A DNA stretch of 64,000 nucleotides from DATKRB01 sp963794215 (GCA_963794215.1 CAWCCQ010000002.1:817938-881937), one strand, 5' to 3'. Positions 46,640-55,936 are shown, counted from the stretch's first letter. Numbers and translations are program-made. The notes: a model not told the origin generated them from the sequence alone.

Positions 46640-46990
46640 TCAGAGTTCGAGCGCATCCCTCAGCTCCGCGAGACGCTCAGGCACGACCGAATACCAGACC
46701 CATTTGCTCCGTCGGTCGCCCACAACCAGACCGGCGTCGCTCAGCACCTTGAGGTGATGGCTGACCGTCGGCTGGCTCTTACCCAGTGGCTCCACAAGGT
46801 CGCAGACACACACCTCGCCACCCTCGGCAGCTGCCAAGATCGAAATGACTCGGAGACGGGCCGGGTCCGAGAGCGCCGCGAATCCCTTGGCCAACTCCTG
46901 GGCTCGGGCATCACCAAGCGGAGCGGAGAACACCGATGGGCAGCAATCCTCGGTCGCCTGCACCTCGGCCACCACACTCCGCTTCGCCAT
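46640..46990 (-). CDS. arsR: ArsR arsenic-responsive repressor
   Basis: About 116 residues from ATG 46990 (ATG 47011 possible). A winged helix with ELAKGFAALSDPARLRVISI, GGEVCVCDLVEPLGKSQPTV, SHHLKVLSDAGLVVGDRRSK. The CVCDL pair and the N-terminal EDCCPS cysteines resemble As(III) sites of ArsR proteins such as the actinobacterial type. Divergent from arsI and the rest of the arsenic genes, which it should repress. Confidence 0.9.
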   Translation of the reverse strand: MAKRSVVAEVQATEDCCPSVFSAPLGDARAQELAKGFAALSDPARLRVISILAAAEGGEVCVCDLVEPLGKSQPTVSHHLKVLSDAGLVVGDRRSKWVWYSVVPERLAELRDALEL

Positions 46991-47020
46991 CGCCCACACT
47001 CCCATTGACATTGGTAGATG

Positions 47021-47038
47021 TATCGATCATGATCAACG
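47021..47038. promoter_or_regulatory. Candidate ArsR operator
   Basis: The palindrome GATCATGATC (47025-47034) lies within an A+T-rich stretch between the divergent arsR and arsI genes. Confidence 0.5.
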
Positions 47039-47073
47039 CATCGACAGTTGTTGATACCACACGGAGGTTGATC

Positions 47074-47561
47074 GTGTCGCGAGTCCAACTGGCCCTCAAC
47101 GTGGCCGACATCGACGCATCGGTGGGGTTCTACTCCAAGTTGTTCGGCACAGGACCTGCCAAACGCCGCCCCGGCTACGCCAACTTCGCCATCGGCGAGC
47201 CGCCGCTCAAGCTGGTGCTGATCGAGAACCGGGCGGGCGCGCCGAAGGCGTGGCTGGCGCACTCAACCACCTGGGGGTGGAGGTGGACACGCCCGATGAG
47301 GTCCAGGCGGCCAATGGCCGACTCGCCGGCGAGGGACTCGAACCCGAGGTTCAGGAATCGGCGACCTGCTGCTACGCCGTGCAGGACAAGGCGTGGGTGA
47401 GCGACCCCGACGGCACGCCATGGGAGGTCTACACGGTCCTGGCCGATGCGCCCGACGAGACCGCACTCGGATGCGCAACCGAGGCTTGCGCCCCGGTCCA
47501 AGCTGAGCCGGTCACGCTCGGTTCGAGTGTCGGGGTGTCCCCGTCCGGAAGCTGCTGCTGA
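47074..47561 (+). CDS. arsI: ArsI/CadI-family VOC metalloenzyme (one frame break)
   Basis: GTG 47074 follows GGAGG. Frames give VSRVQLALNVADIDASVGFY, SKLFGTGPAKRRPGYANFAI, GEPPLKLVLIENR, and after a break near 47250 LNHLGVEVDTPDEVQAANGR, SATCCYAVQDKAWVSDPDGT, PWEVYTVLAD. The vicinal Cys pair in ATCCYA and His of LNHLG are those of ArsI, the Fe(II) dioxygenase that cleaves the C-As bond of organoarsenicals; CadI-type proteins share them. About 162 codons with a Cys-rich end. Confidence 0.8.
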
Positions 47562-47583
47562 GCCGGTCTGACGAGGCTCGGTC

Positions 47584-48393
47584 TTGGGGGTGAGAAACGA
47601 CGTGGTGCTGTGGCGGCGGCTGGTGGCCGAGCTGCTCGGCAGTGCCTTTCTTGCCGCAGTGGTCATCGGCTCAGGCATCGCGGCACAGCGGCTCTCCCCT
47701 GGGAACACCGGGCTCGAACTGCTGGAGAACGCTGCTGCCACGGCGGCTGGACTGTTCGCCATCATCTTGATGTTCGGACCGGTGTCGGGTGGCCACTTCA
47801 ACCCGGTTGTCTCGTTCGTCGACGCCGCATTTGGTGGCCTGCGCTGGGGAGAGGCTGCGCTCTACTTGCCCGCCCAGGTTGCTGGCTGCATCGGAGGAGC
47901 GGTGCTGGCCAACGTCATGTTCAGCCAGGCCGCCATCACCATCTCGACGAAACACCGAGCTTCGGCCGCCCATTTTCTCTCCGAGATCATCGCGACCCTC
48001 GGCTTGCTGCTGGTCATCTTCGCCCTGGCCAGGACCGACCGAAGCCACTCTGCGCCCGCCGCGGTCGGGGCGTACATCGGCGCGGCGTACTTCTTCACCA
48101 GCTCCACCAGCTTCGCCAACCCAGCCATCACTGTCGGGCGCATGTTCTCGGACACCTTCGCCGGTATCGCCCCTTCGTCGGCTCCGGTCTTCATCGCCGC
48201 CCAGGTCGTGGGTGGACTGGTCGCCGTAGTGCTGATCAAAGTGCTCTACCCACGGCTCACACCAGCCGAAGCCTCGGACATCATCGTGGCCCACGACCGA
48301 CCCGACCAAGACCGAGGTGGGCCGAGGTTCGACGGCGTCGCCCCCCCGGCCCTTGAATCATTGGGCGCTCCTCCACCGGCCTCCCCATCGTGA
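47584..48393 (+). CDS. MIP-family channel (aquaporin-like) in arsenic operon
   Basis: 269 residues from TTG 47584, or 267 from GTG 47590. Six hydrophobic segments with LVAELLGSAFLAAVVIGSGI, FGPVSGGHFNPVVSFVDAAF and STSFANPAITVGRMFSDTFA. The two half-helix motifs are NPV and NPA. In some ars operons an aquaporin (AqpS) lets arsenite leave the cell by its gradient; the position here suggests the same, with no ArsB/Acr3 visible. Confidence 0.85.
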   Translation: MGVRNDVVLWRRLVAELLGSAFLAAVVIGSGIAAQRLSPGNTGLELLENAAATAAGLFAIILMFGPVSGGHFNPVVSFVDAAFGGLRWGEAALYLPAQVAGCIGGAVLANVMFSQAAITISTKHRASAAHFLSEIIATLGLLLVIFALARTDRSHSAPAAVGAYIGAAYFFTSSTSFANPAITVGRMFSDTFAGIAPSSAPVFIAAQVVGGLVAVVLIKVLYPRLTPAEASDIIVAHDRPDQDRGGPRFDGVAPPALESLGAPPPASPS

Positions 48394-48422
48394 ACGCTTG
48401 ATCCCCAGGAAGGGACTTCTTC

Positions 48423-49827
48423 ATGCACCTGGTCGCCATTGGTGGCAGTGATGCGGGCATCAGTGCCGCATTGCGAGCCCGACAGCTGGACCCTGACAGC
48501 GAGGTCACGGTCGTGGTGGCTGACGCCTATCCCAACTTCTCCATCTGCGGCATTCCGTACTACGTGTCGGGTGAAGTCACCCATTGGACCAACCTGGCCC
48601 ACCGCACAGCGGCCGACCTCGAAGCAACAGGGATGAAGCTCCGACTCGACACCGTGGCCCGGCGAATCGACGTGGCCGACCACAAGCTGCTCGTGACCGA
48701 CGCCCGCGGCAGCGAAGAGTTGCTGGCCTATGACGCCCTCGTGGTTGGCACTGGAGCGTTGCCCATCCGGCCACCTATCGACGGACTCAGCGACACCGAC
48801 CCCCTCGGACCCGCCGACGGTGTGCACCTCCTGCACTCGATGGGTGACACGTTCGCGCGTCATGAGAACCCTGGAGGAGGAGGCGGCTCGTTCGGCCCTC
48901 ATCGTCGGGGCGGGCTACGTAGGTCTGGAGATGGCGGAGGCTCTCATTGCTCGTGGACTGGTAGTAACCCAGATCGAACAGTTGCCCGAGGTGCTCCCGA
49001 CGGTCGACCCCGAACTCGGCGCGCACGTGCACCGCCAGCTCGTCGAGCGCGGCGTCCTTGTGCACTGTGAGACCGCGGTGAAGGGGATCGCACGAGCAGA
49101 CGGCGGCGCCCAGGGGCGCCTTAAGGTCAGAGCGAGCAGCGAATCCGGTCTGAGTACCCATTTTGCCGACCTGGTGCTCGTCTCGGTTGGCGTGCGGCCC
49201 GATACCGAGTTGGCCGCAGCGGCAGGAGCCGAACTCGGAGCCAGACGTGCCATCGCAGTCGATCGCCAGATGCGGACCAATCTGAACGACGTCTTCGCCG
49301 CTGGCGACTGTGTGACCACCCATCATCGCTTGGTCGGGACCACCTACCTGCCGCTCGGCACTACGGCCCACAAGCAAGGCCGGGTGGCCGGCGAGAACGC
49401 CCTGGGGGGTCACCGGGAGTTCGCGGGCAGCCTCGGAACCCAGGTGGTGAAGATTTTCGACATGGCGGCTGCCCGCACCGGCCTGCGCGACCACGAGGCC
49501 GTCGCCGTCGGCTTCGACCCGGTCACGATCGGTTGCGAAGCCGACGATCACAAGGCGTACTACCCCGACAGCCATCGCATCTCAATGCGCTACACCGGGG
49601 ACCGCCGAACTGGTCAGCTCCTCGGCGTCCAGCTCTTCGGGCATCGTCACGCCGAGATCGCCAAGCGCATCGACATCGCCGCAGTGGCCATCTTCCACGG
49701 TATGAGCGTCGACGAGATGAGCGACCTCGACTTGTCCTACACCCCGCCCCTGGGGAGTCCCTGGGATGCGGTGCAGGTCGGGGCCCAGAGGTGGGTTCAA
49801 GACGCAACGAGCCACGCTTCGGCGTGA
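48423..49827 (+). CDS. FAD/NAD(P)-dependent oxidoreductase (one frame break)
   Basis: The N-terminus HLVAIGGSDAGISAALRARQ is the FAD Rossmann motif, with FSICGIPYYVSGEVTHW carrying the active-site Cys of CoA-disulfide reductase/NADH oxidase types. A one-base change near 48868 leads to ARSALIVGAGYVGLEMAEAL (NAD motif), NLNDVFAAGDCVTTHHRLVG, LGTTAHKQGRVAGENALGG. About 468 codons, full length. In the arsenic island it may supply reducing power or process metalloid-thiols; that is inferred. Confidence 0.85.
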
Positions 49828-49851
49828 GCCGGTTCGAGAAGGGGGTTCGCC

Positions 49852-50934
49852 ATGATCGGTCCGATCATGAAACGCGTGGTCACATCAGGCGCGCTGGTGA
49901 TCATCGTCTTCACCATGGGGACGTACGCCCCGAACGGCGCCGGCGCCAGTACCGCTCGGGTCACACTCACGGGTTCGGGCTCTACTTTCGACGCTCCCTT
50001 CTTCGACCTGGCCTTTCCCGCCTATCAGCACGTGCACAAGGCCGACGCCGTCAAATACGCAGCGGTGGGGAGTAGCGCCGGCATCCAGAGTTTCCTTGCC
50101 GATACCGTCGACTTTGGCGCCTCGGACGTGCCCATGACCGAAAGTGAGCAGGCGACTGGTAAGGGCGGTCCATCTGTTCAAGTCCCCGTCGATCTCGGTG
50201 CCGAAGTGGTGATCTACAACCTGCTCGGCACGGGTACTGGACTTCATCTCACTGGACCCCTCATCGCCGACATCTTTCGGGGCAAGATCACGAACTGGAC
50301 CGCACCGGCCATCGTGGCGCTCAACCCCGGAGCGGAGATTCCCAACGAACAGATCACCGTCATCCATCGCTCCGACGGAAGCGGGACAACGTACATCTTC
50401 AGCGATTACCTCTCGCATGTCTCGGGTGCGTGGTCCTCCACCCTTGGCGTAGGCCGCAGCATCAACTGGCCGGTCGGGTACGGTGGCGATGGTAATGCCG
50501 GTGTCGCCTCCCTCGTGGCAAGAACTCCGGGGGCAATCGGCTACATCGAGCGGTCGTACTCCAGTCCCACGCTGTTCGCGTACACGGCGATACGCAACGC
50601 CGCCGGACTCTTCGTCACTCCGACAGCGACCAACATCGCCGCCGCCGCCGCCCGTAAGCCAGATGTGAGCGCGTCGAACTTCTCCATCGTGGACGAGCCC
50701 GGTCCGAGGTCCTACCCGATCGTCGGCTACAGCTGGGTGCTCATCTACGAGCACCAAACGAATACAGACTCCGGTATGGCCCTCGTGAGCTTGCTGGACT
50801 GGCTGACTCACGTTGGCCAGTCGTACGCCGCCCAAGCTGGATATGTCCCGCTACCTTCAAACATTCGCGCATTGGCTGTCGCTACCTTGCGCAAAGTAGT
50901 CGGTCCTTCGGGGCAAAATCTCCTGTCCGCGTAG
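49852..50934 (+). CDS. PstS-like periplasmic phosphate/arsenate-binding protein
   Basis: 360 residues with a signal peptide (MKRVVTSGALVIIVFTMGTY) and the PstS fold: LTGSGSTFDAPFFDLAFPAY, AVGSSAGIQSFLADTVDFGA, SDVPMTESE, ITVIHRSDGSGTTYIFSDYL, GNAGVASLVARTPGAIGYIE. Phosphate-binding residues (GSGSTF, SD, RSDGSGTT) are present. No PstC/A/B genes follow, and it is the last arsenic-island gene, so it may bind arsenate or scavenge phosphate under arsenate stress. Confidence 0.85.
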   Translation: MIGPIMKRVVTSGALVIIVFTMGTYAPNGAGASTARVTLTGSGSTFDAPFFDLAFPAYQHVHKADAVKYAAVGSSAGIQSFLADTVDFGASDVPMTESEQATGKGGPSVQVPVDLGAEVVIYNLLGTGTGLHLTGPLIADIFRGKITNWTAPAIVALNPGAEIPNEQITVIHRSDGSGTTYIFSDYLSHVSGAWSSTLGVGRSINWPVGYGGDGNAGVASLVARTPGAIGYIERSYSSPTLFAYTAIRNAAGLFVTPTATNIAAAAARKPDVSASNFSIVDEPGPRSYPIVGYSWVLIYEHQTNTDSGMALVSLLDWLTHVGQSYAAQAGYVPLPSNIRALAVATLRKVVGPSGQNLLSA

Positions 50935-51373
50935 ATGGCTCGCGCGCCCAACTTCACCCTCACCCAAGGCCCATGGCCTTGCCCGCTACTCGCAGACCTC
51001 GATCTTCAGTCGGCAGGTCGAGCCCGCGTCCGTGCCAGGTAATCCACTCTTGAGGATGCCACGGGCACTCAGGTCCTTGGGGTACAGCTCTCTTCGGGTG
51101 GAATCGCCACGCGAGATCATCAAGCGCCCCGATGCCGTCACGTTCCAATGTCCGCAATGATGCCGTCGAGGGTTACGAAGCCCGCGTGAGCAAACTGACG
51201 CAACATGGAGACCTACACCCGCCCCTTCCTCGCCTGGGGCCCATTCACCGGCTCGGTGTCGACCAGTGCTCGGATTGCCCAGGATGTCAGCTCATAATCA
51301 GCGCGGTTAGCCGTGGTGGCATGAACCACTCACTTGCGCGGATGGGGCGATCACGCCAGTCAACCGCGTACCC
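50935..51373. other. Gap between pstS-like gene and phosphatase
   Basis: A minus-strand 52-codon frame from GTG at about 51137 (RGDSTRRELYPKDLSARGIL, GTDAGSTCRLKIEVCE) has natural composition but no support. Otherwise nothing seen. Confidence 0.3.
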
Positions 51374-52142
51374 CTACTCGTCCGCCGTCACCAAGAGGAT
51401 CGTGGCCATCGCGTCCAAGCTCCCAGCCGGGACCCCCGCCGACAGGGCCCACTGACGCGCTCCCCCATGGCGTTCGTCGAGACCTTCGAGGAACCCTTCC
51501 ATGGCGCCGGCGTCAAGCGTCAACGCCTTCGCAGGAAGCTCGTCGATGGTCCGGGTGTCGCCGGTGTTGCGTAGGAATCGAGCGACGATCAACTCCATTC
51601 GGTTCGTGGTGAGCACGTAGTCCTCGACGATGACCTCGCGCCTGACGCCCAACAGATCGAGGACCAGAGCGGCGAGCACCCCGGTGCGATCCTTGCCTGC
51701 GGCACAGTGGAATACCAGCGGATAACTCGATCGGTCACCGATCGTACGGAGCGTCTGCACAAGAGGCTCGCGACCGATGTCGAGGTACCAGAGATAGTGG
51801 TTCGAGAGGACGTCATCTGTCGGCGCCGGGATACCTCGACTCTCACCCTTATCTTCGTCGATCACCGACAGATGGAGGTACTTGACCGGTTCGGTCTCGA
51901 AGGGGCCCCCGACCGTTGCGCTCGATCTCGCTCGGCATGCGTAGGTCGATGATGGTCGCCAACCCAATGTCCCGCAGCACCTTGAGGTCCTCTTCGGTCA
52001 GCTCATGGAGGGTGTCGCTGCGAAAGAGCTTGTCCCAACGGGTGACACGGCCATCGTTCGTCGGGTACCCGCCGAGGTCCCGGAAGGTGTACGCGCCGAT
52101 CAAGGGCAGGAGGCGTTCACACGGAATCCATGGTCCCATCAT
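51374..52142 (-). CDS. Tyrosine-protein phosphatase, Y_phosphatase3 type (one frame break)
   Basis: N-terminal frame from ATG 52142: LLPLIGAYTFRDLGGYPTND, GRVTRWDKLFRSDTLHELTE, LATIIDLRMPSEIERNGRGP. After a break near 51905: FETEPVKYLHLSVIDEDKGE, PLVFHCAAGKDRTGVLAALV, LDLLGVRREVIVEDYVLT. HCAAGKDRTG is the C-x5-R signature of the PtpB-like family. About 255 codons. Cytoplasmic or secreted without a signal; substrate unknown. Confidence 0.85.
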
Positions 52143-52398
52143 GGCGTCTCGGACCGACTCATGGGTCGGCAGCCGGTCTCTGGGTGACCACTACGCGAAC
52201 ACCCCTCTGAGTTTTCCATCTGAAGTTCATGTTTGCGGTTCTCTCTCGTTTACCAACAGGAAAGGTGCCCGCCGTAGGCTGATGCCGCTGGGTCCCGTGG
52301 CCCTCTCCCGAGTCACGGGAACCTCCCGCACGATCGAGCGGCACTGAGACCGATCCGAGCGCGTGCGGTACCCCTGAGGACGAAGGGCAGGGCAGACC

Positions 52399-52647
52399 AT
52401 GACAAGCCCCCGCGACACCAACCCTGCTCGATGCTTTCTCATCGTTGACGTCGGCCGGGGCCAACCGACCCACTGCCCAGAGCCCGTCGAGTGGCACGGG
52501 TCCCTTCGTTCGGGCGACGGTGGCTGGTACCGCGTGTGGGCCTGCGACGTCCATGCCGAGCACCTCGATGACGCCAAACCGATCACCAGGCGACTGGATG
52601 TCGCCAATGCCACAGCAGACGCGATCGTTATGCTGTCCTGGAAGTAG
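52399..52647 (+). CDS. Conserved-looking small actinobacterial protein, unknown function
   Basis: 82 residues: RCFLIVDVGRGQPTHCPEPV, EWHGSLRSGDGGWYRVWACD, VHAEHLDDAKPITRRLDVAN. Spaced Cys and His (C-x-EPV, ACD-x-HxEH) hint at metal binding. I cannot name a family. Confidence 0.55.
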   Translation: MTSPRDTNPARCFLIVDVGRGQPTHCPEPVEWHGSLRSGDGGWYRVWACDVHAEHLDDAKPITRRLDVANATADAIVMLSWK

Positions 52648-52671
52648 CACGCCCCCCGATTGGTCGGAGTC

Positions 52672-52980
52672 CTACTCGTTTGGCGGGACGAATCCAATGC
52701 CGGTCAGCGTGGCGCCGTCGATCGACACCTCCGTCGGTTGACCGGTCTTCGGATCGAGTACTCGAAGCGGGACGGCGATGCCCAGCCGGTGGGCCTTTTC
52801 GAGCAGGTCACGAGCGTGCCTGGGGTCCGTTCCCGGCGCGAGGTCGATCACCCGCGGGTGTGGTGTGCCCCGTGCGTAGATGAGGAACTGCGTCGGTCCC
52901 ACCACGACCAGGGTAGGACGCGTCGAGACGGTGGCCGCGGATGGAGCGGTCACACTGGCCACACTGGCAGGGGAGGTCAT
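52672..52980 (-). CDS. Uncharacterised protein, third gene of the zinc-ribbon set
   Basis: 102 residues from ATG 52980: TLVVVGPTQFLIYARGTPHP, RVIDLAPGTDPRHARDLLEK, AHRLGIAVPLRVLDPKTGQP. The start overlaps the end region of the upstream zinc-ribbon gene (GATGACC, compare GATGACT between the first two), supporting a compact operon. Function unknown. Confidence 0.5.
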   Translation of the reverse strand: MTSPASVASVTAPSAATVSTRPTLVVVGPTQFLIYARGTPHPRVIDLAPGTDPRHARDLLEKAHRLGIAVPLRVLDPKTGQPTEVSIDGATLTGIGFVPPNE

Positions 52981-53206
52981 CGGTCGGAATCCCCAACCAT
53001 CGCCACCGGTCCCATCTGGACCCGAACCGCTTCCAGTCCTCGTGGGTTGCGTCCCATCGGAATCCTCGTCGACATTCCCCGTTTGGGGAGGACCACGGCA
53101 CCAGGGGCTGGCACTGGGCGACAAACCCGTCTCCTCGTTGGGCAAGGTCATAGCGAAGGACCCCAGGACATCGGGCGGTGGGACAGGCAATCTGTTGCTC
53201 AGTCAT
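52808..53206 (-). CDS. Zinc-ribbon small protein, paralogue 2
   Basis: ATG 53206 gives MTEQQIACPTARCPGVLRYD, LAQRGDGFVAQCQPLVPWSS, PNGECRRGFRWDATHEDWKR. It is paralogous to the upstream gene (RCPGVLRYDLA-x-RGDG-x-VA-x-C). At the position where paralogue 1 ends with TGA, this copy reads on in frame for 45 codons over the next gene, so its natural stop may have been lost. Confidence 0.5.
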   Translation of the reverse strand: MTEQQIACPTARCPGVLRYDLAQRGDGFVAQCQPLVPWSSPNGECRRGFRWDATHEDWKRFGSRWDRWRWLGIPTDDLPCQCGQCDRSIRGHRLDASYPGRGGTDAVPHLRTGHTTPAGDRPRAGNGPQARS

Positions 53207-53435
53207 CGGGGGCCGTCCACCTCGGGTGCCCGCCTGAGCGGCGACCTTGAAGAACGATCTTGCGCCAGTCCTCTTGCGGGGCATCCCAGCGGTACTCTGC
53301 CTCACACTCGTCGCACGGTGACCAAGCCTCCTTCGATTCGCATCGGGCCACGTACCCGTCCCCACGAAGGGCGAGGTCGTAGCGCAGGACTCCGGGACAC
53401 CGCGGCGCTGGGCACGAGGTCTCCTGGCGGGTCAT
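53199..53435 (-). CDS. Zinc-ribbon small protein, paralogue 1
   Basis: 78 residues: MTRQETSCPAPRCPGVLRYD, LALRGDGYVARCESKEAWSP, CDECEAEYRWDAPQEDWRKI. Four or more cysteines (CPAPRC, RC, CDEC) suggest a zinc ribbon. Its stop overlaps the start of paralogue 2. Small nucleic-acid-binding or adaptor proteins look like this; the role is unknown. Confidence 0.55.
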   Translation of the reverse strand: MTRQETSCPAPRCPGVLRYDLALRGDGYVARCESKEAWSPCDECEAEYRWDAPQEDWRKIVLQGRRSGGHPRWTAPDD

Positions 53436-53747
53436 CGCCGTGGTGCTCGCAGAACTCGGCTGCGTGGCCGGCCAATACCCGGTGCCGCCCTCAACCTACC
53501 GGTGGCCCCAAGACGACCAGCGCCAACCACAAGGGTGATTGAACCACTCGAAGGTAGTTCCCGCATGAACACAGCGTGAACATCCGCCGAACTTGTGGTA
53601 CATCACCAGAAACGGTCGTCCGGGTGCGACCGGCCACGGCCCAACCGGCTCGTCATGGAGATACCCCCACCACCCTTCCCCAAGGGTTTACCCGACTGTC
53701 ACACGGAGGACGTCCGCAAGAAACTCGGCTCCCATAGTCTGGGATTC
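53436..53747. other. Gap before the paiB remnant, nothing supported
   Basis: About 310 bp with only short composition-driven frames. It probably holds the promoter of the minus-strand zinc-ribbon genes at its left side. Confidence 0.35.
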
Positions 53748-53790
53748 ACCGGTCCCGTGTGACTCGCCCCCGATGTCACACGGGACCGGT
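53748..53790. repeat. Perfect 16-bp inverted repeat (hairpin)
   Basis: ACCGGTCCCGTGTGAC (53748-53763) is repeated inverted at 53775-53790 with an 11-nt spacer. It lies exactly where the paiB remnant begins. No T-run follows, so it is not a standard terminator; an element end or recombination junction is possible. Confidence 0.7.
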
Positions 53791-54051
53791 GCATTCGTAG
53801 TGGCGGTGCAGGAGTCGCCGCGGTCACGGCCCTGGGCGGTGACGGATGCTCCAGAGCTGTACGTGGAAGGTCGCCTGCGGGCGATTGTAGGCATCGAGTT
53901 ACGGATCAGGCAGCTGGACGCGAAATGGAAGCTGAGTCAGAACCAACCGAAGCGCAATCGCGATGGTGTGGCTGACGGCCTTGACGCAGAAGGCACACCT
54001 GAAGCCCTGGCCGTCGCTCGGATGATGCGCGCCGCACCCAGGGACCGGTGA
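53773..54051 (+). pseudogene. PaiB-family FMN-binding regulator, C-terminal remnant
   Basis: The frame after the inverted repeat encodes PWAVTDAPELYVEGRLRAIV, GIELRIRQLDAKWKLSQNQP, RDGVADGLDAEGTPEALAVA. KWKLSQN and the preceding GxLRAIVG-x-E are diagnostic of the end of PaiB/FMN-binding split-barrel proteins. The N-terminal 60 percent is missing. ATG 53773 lies within the right arm region, so a short product is possible. Confidence 0.65.
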
Positions 54052-54099
54052 GCACAGCACCCACGGGTTCATGCGACTGCCGGTGGACCGAAGAGGACT

Positions 54100-54690
54100 G
54101 TGACGCAGTTACGTTCGCACCAACCAGCATCATCGGGCAAGATCGCGGTAGTGGGAACATCCCTCGTCCGAACGGTCGCCCGGTCGCTGGCGATCGGCGC
54201 TGCTACCGGTGGACGTTCCTTCTCGGGGATCGCTGCGGTCAGCCTCTCCAGCGCTCGTGACGAACGACCCCTGGGGAATCCGGTCGCCACGTTCCTTCTC
54301 GCCTTGTTGGCGGTCGGGGAGCTGGTCCTCGACAAGAGCCCGAAGGCCCCAAGCCGACTGGAACCGCCCGGCCTGGCGGGTCGGATCGTCTTTGGAGGCG
54401 CCAGCGCCGGACTGCTGGCCCGACGGCACAGCACGTCACCTATTCCGCAGGTCCTGGTGGGAATGGCCGCCGCTCTGATCGCGGCGTTCGCCGGGCACTG
54501 GGGCCGGTCCCGCCTCGCTGGGCGCTTCGGGACCGATCTGCCAGGAGCGTTGATCGAGGACGGAGTGGTGCAGTCATTGGCCTGGGTGGCCTGTCTCGGC
54601 CGGGCACCGAACCCACTGGCCTCCGGGAGGGAGAGCAGTGTCGGCGCCCTCTGGGAGGAAGCTCCGACACGCGCCAGCGATTCGGCTTGA
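54100..54690 (+). CDS. DUF4126-like membrane protein
   Basis: About 196 residues from GTG 54100 (GTG 54151 possible): VARSLAIGAATGGRSFSGIA, ATFLLALLAVGELVLDKSPK, PSRLEPPGLAGRIVFGGASA, IPQVLVGMAAALIAAFAGHW. The G-x2-TG-x-RSF start and GELV-x-DK-x-P-x2-PSRL segment fit the DUF4126 family. Four hydrophobic segments, function unknown. Confidence 0.65.
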   Translation: MTQLRSHQPASSGKIAVVGTSLVRTVARSLAIGAATGGRSFSGIAAVSLSSARDERPLGNPVATFLLALLAVGELVLDKSPKAPSRLEPPGLAGRIVFGGASAGLLARRHSTSPIPQVLVGMAAALIAAFAGHWGRSRLAGRFGTDLPGALIEDGVVQSLAWVACLGRAPNPLASGRESSVGALWEEAPTRASDSA

Positions 54691-54767
54691 GGTGCACCAT
54701 CAGCAACGCCTTCCGCAAGCCATTCGAGACTTCCGAAGACCTTCTGGTGCTGACCGAGGTGAGTACT

Positions 54768-55936
54768 TAAAGACCTTCGCGTAATACCGCGCCGATCCCG
54801 GTTCACAGCGTAAAGCCACAATGTCGGAGGAACGCGAAGGCCAACGTGGTCTCGTTGCCGATGCGGCAGAGCCCCTGGTCGACGATCTCTTCCGCTTCGC
54901 CGATAGTGTCCAGGCAGAGGTTGGCCAGCTCGCCGCCTTTCAGGTTGCCCCAGATCTGTTCGACCGGGTTGAGGTCGGGGGCGTAGGCCGGGAGACGTTC
55001 GACGACCAGCCACTTGCGTTGCTGCTTGATGAAGCGTTGCATCGTCCGGCTGCGGTGGGAGGGAAGTCCGTCCCAGATCAGGATGACCTTGTCGCCGTCG
55101 AGGTGGCGGTGGAGTTCACCGAGGAAGTCCATCAGTGATTCATCGTTGTAGGCGCCGGGTTGCATGCCAAAGACGAGGGAGGCCTCGGTGCCGTCGGGCC
55201 GGAAGCACAGAGCGGCCGACATCGACAGGCGCTTCCAGTTGAAGCGGTGATGAAGGACCGGGGTCTGCCCCTTGGGCGCCCAGGTGGACCTCACCGAGGG
55301 GAGGAGGCTGAACCCGCTCTCGTCTTGGAAGACGATCCACGCGTTCCTGGCCCGAGCGTTTTTTTTAACTTGGGCCAGCGCTCGTTGACCCACTGCTCTA
55401 TGGCCTCGTCGTCGCGCTCGGCCGCTTGGCGCGCCGGCCGTTGCCGGCTCCAACCCATCCGGCGGAGCACCTTCCACACGTGTCCGGGGTGGTACTTCAC
55501 CCCAGTGGTTTCCTCGATCACCTCGGCGACCCGGGCCAGAGTCCACAGATCGGTCGGATACCCATTGGCCTTCGGACCCTTCTCGAGGGCCCGCTCCACC
55601 ATCGCCAGGTCGGCGTCGGTCAACTTCCGCGGACGACCAGGCTCGCCTGTTCGTTTGAGAGCCTGCTTCCCCCCGATCAACCACACCGTGTGCCAGTCAG
55701 AGACCGTCTGGTGGGAGACCTCGAGCTGACGAGCGATGTCGGCCTGGGACACCCCCTTGGTGAACAGGTCGGCCGCCCGCATCCGGGTGGCCTCCATGGC
55801 CTCGAAATCTCGGCGCGGCCGGACTCGGGGTGGTGCCTTGTTCGTGCGCGCTGCACCGGCTGGTGACGTGGAAGTGGGCATACGCCAATTATTCCACTCC
55901 ACGGAGCTCTAGCGGGGTATTAGGCGAACCTCTTTA
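54768..55936 (-). mobile_element. IS630-family insertion sequence, second type
   Basis: Ends are imperfect inverted repeats (TAAAGA-x2-TTCGC-x-TAATACC on both sides) with TA at 54768-54769 and 55935-55936. The element is inserted in the TAA stop codon of the gene at 55934-56437, and its own end regenerates TAA. Different from the IS630 at 16.7 kb. Confidence 0.85.
54803..55881 (-). CDS. IS630-family transposase, two frames joined by a candidate -1 frameshift
   Basis: The first frame from ATG 55881 has the winged HTH (DLFTKGVSQADIARQLEVSH, QTVSDWHTVWLIGGKQALKR, HPGHVWKVLRRMGWSRQRPA). At a run of eight A (55361-55368 on this strand, codons TTA AAA AAA ACG) a -1 shift enters the second frame with the DDE catalytic core: AWIVFQDESGFSLLPSVRST, KVILIWDGLPSHRSRTM, DLNPVEQIWGNLKGGELANL. 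Together about 360 codons. A -1 shift at A-runs is a known strategy in IS elements. Confidence 0.85.
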
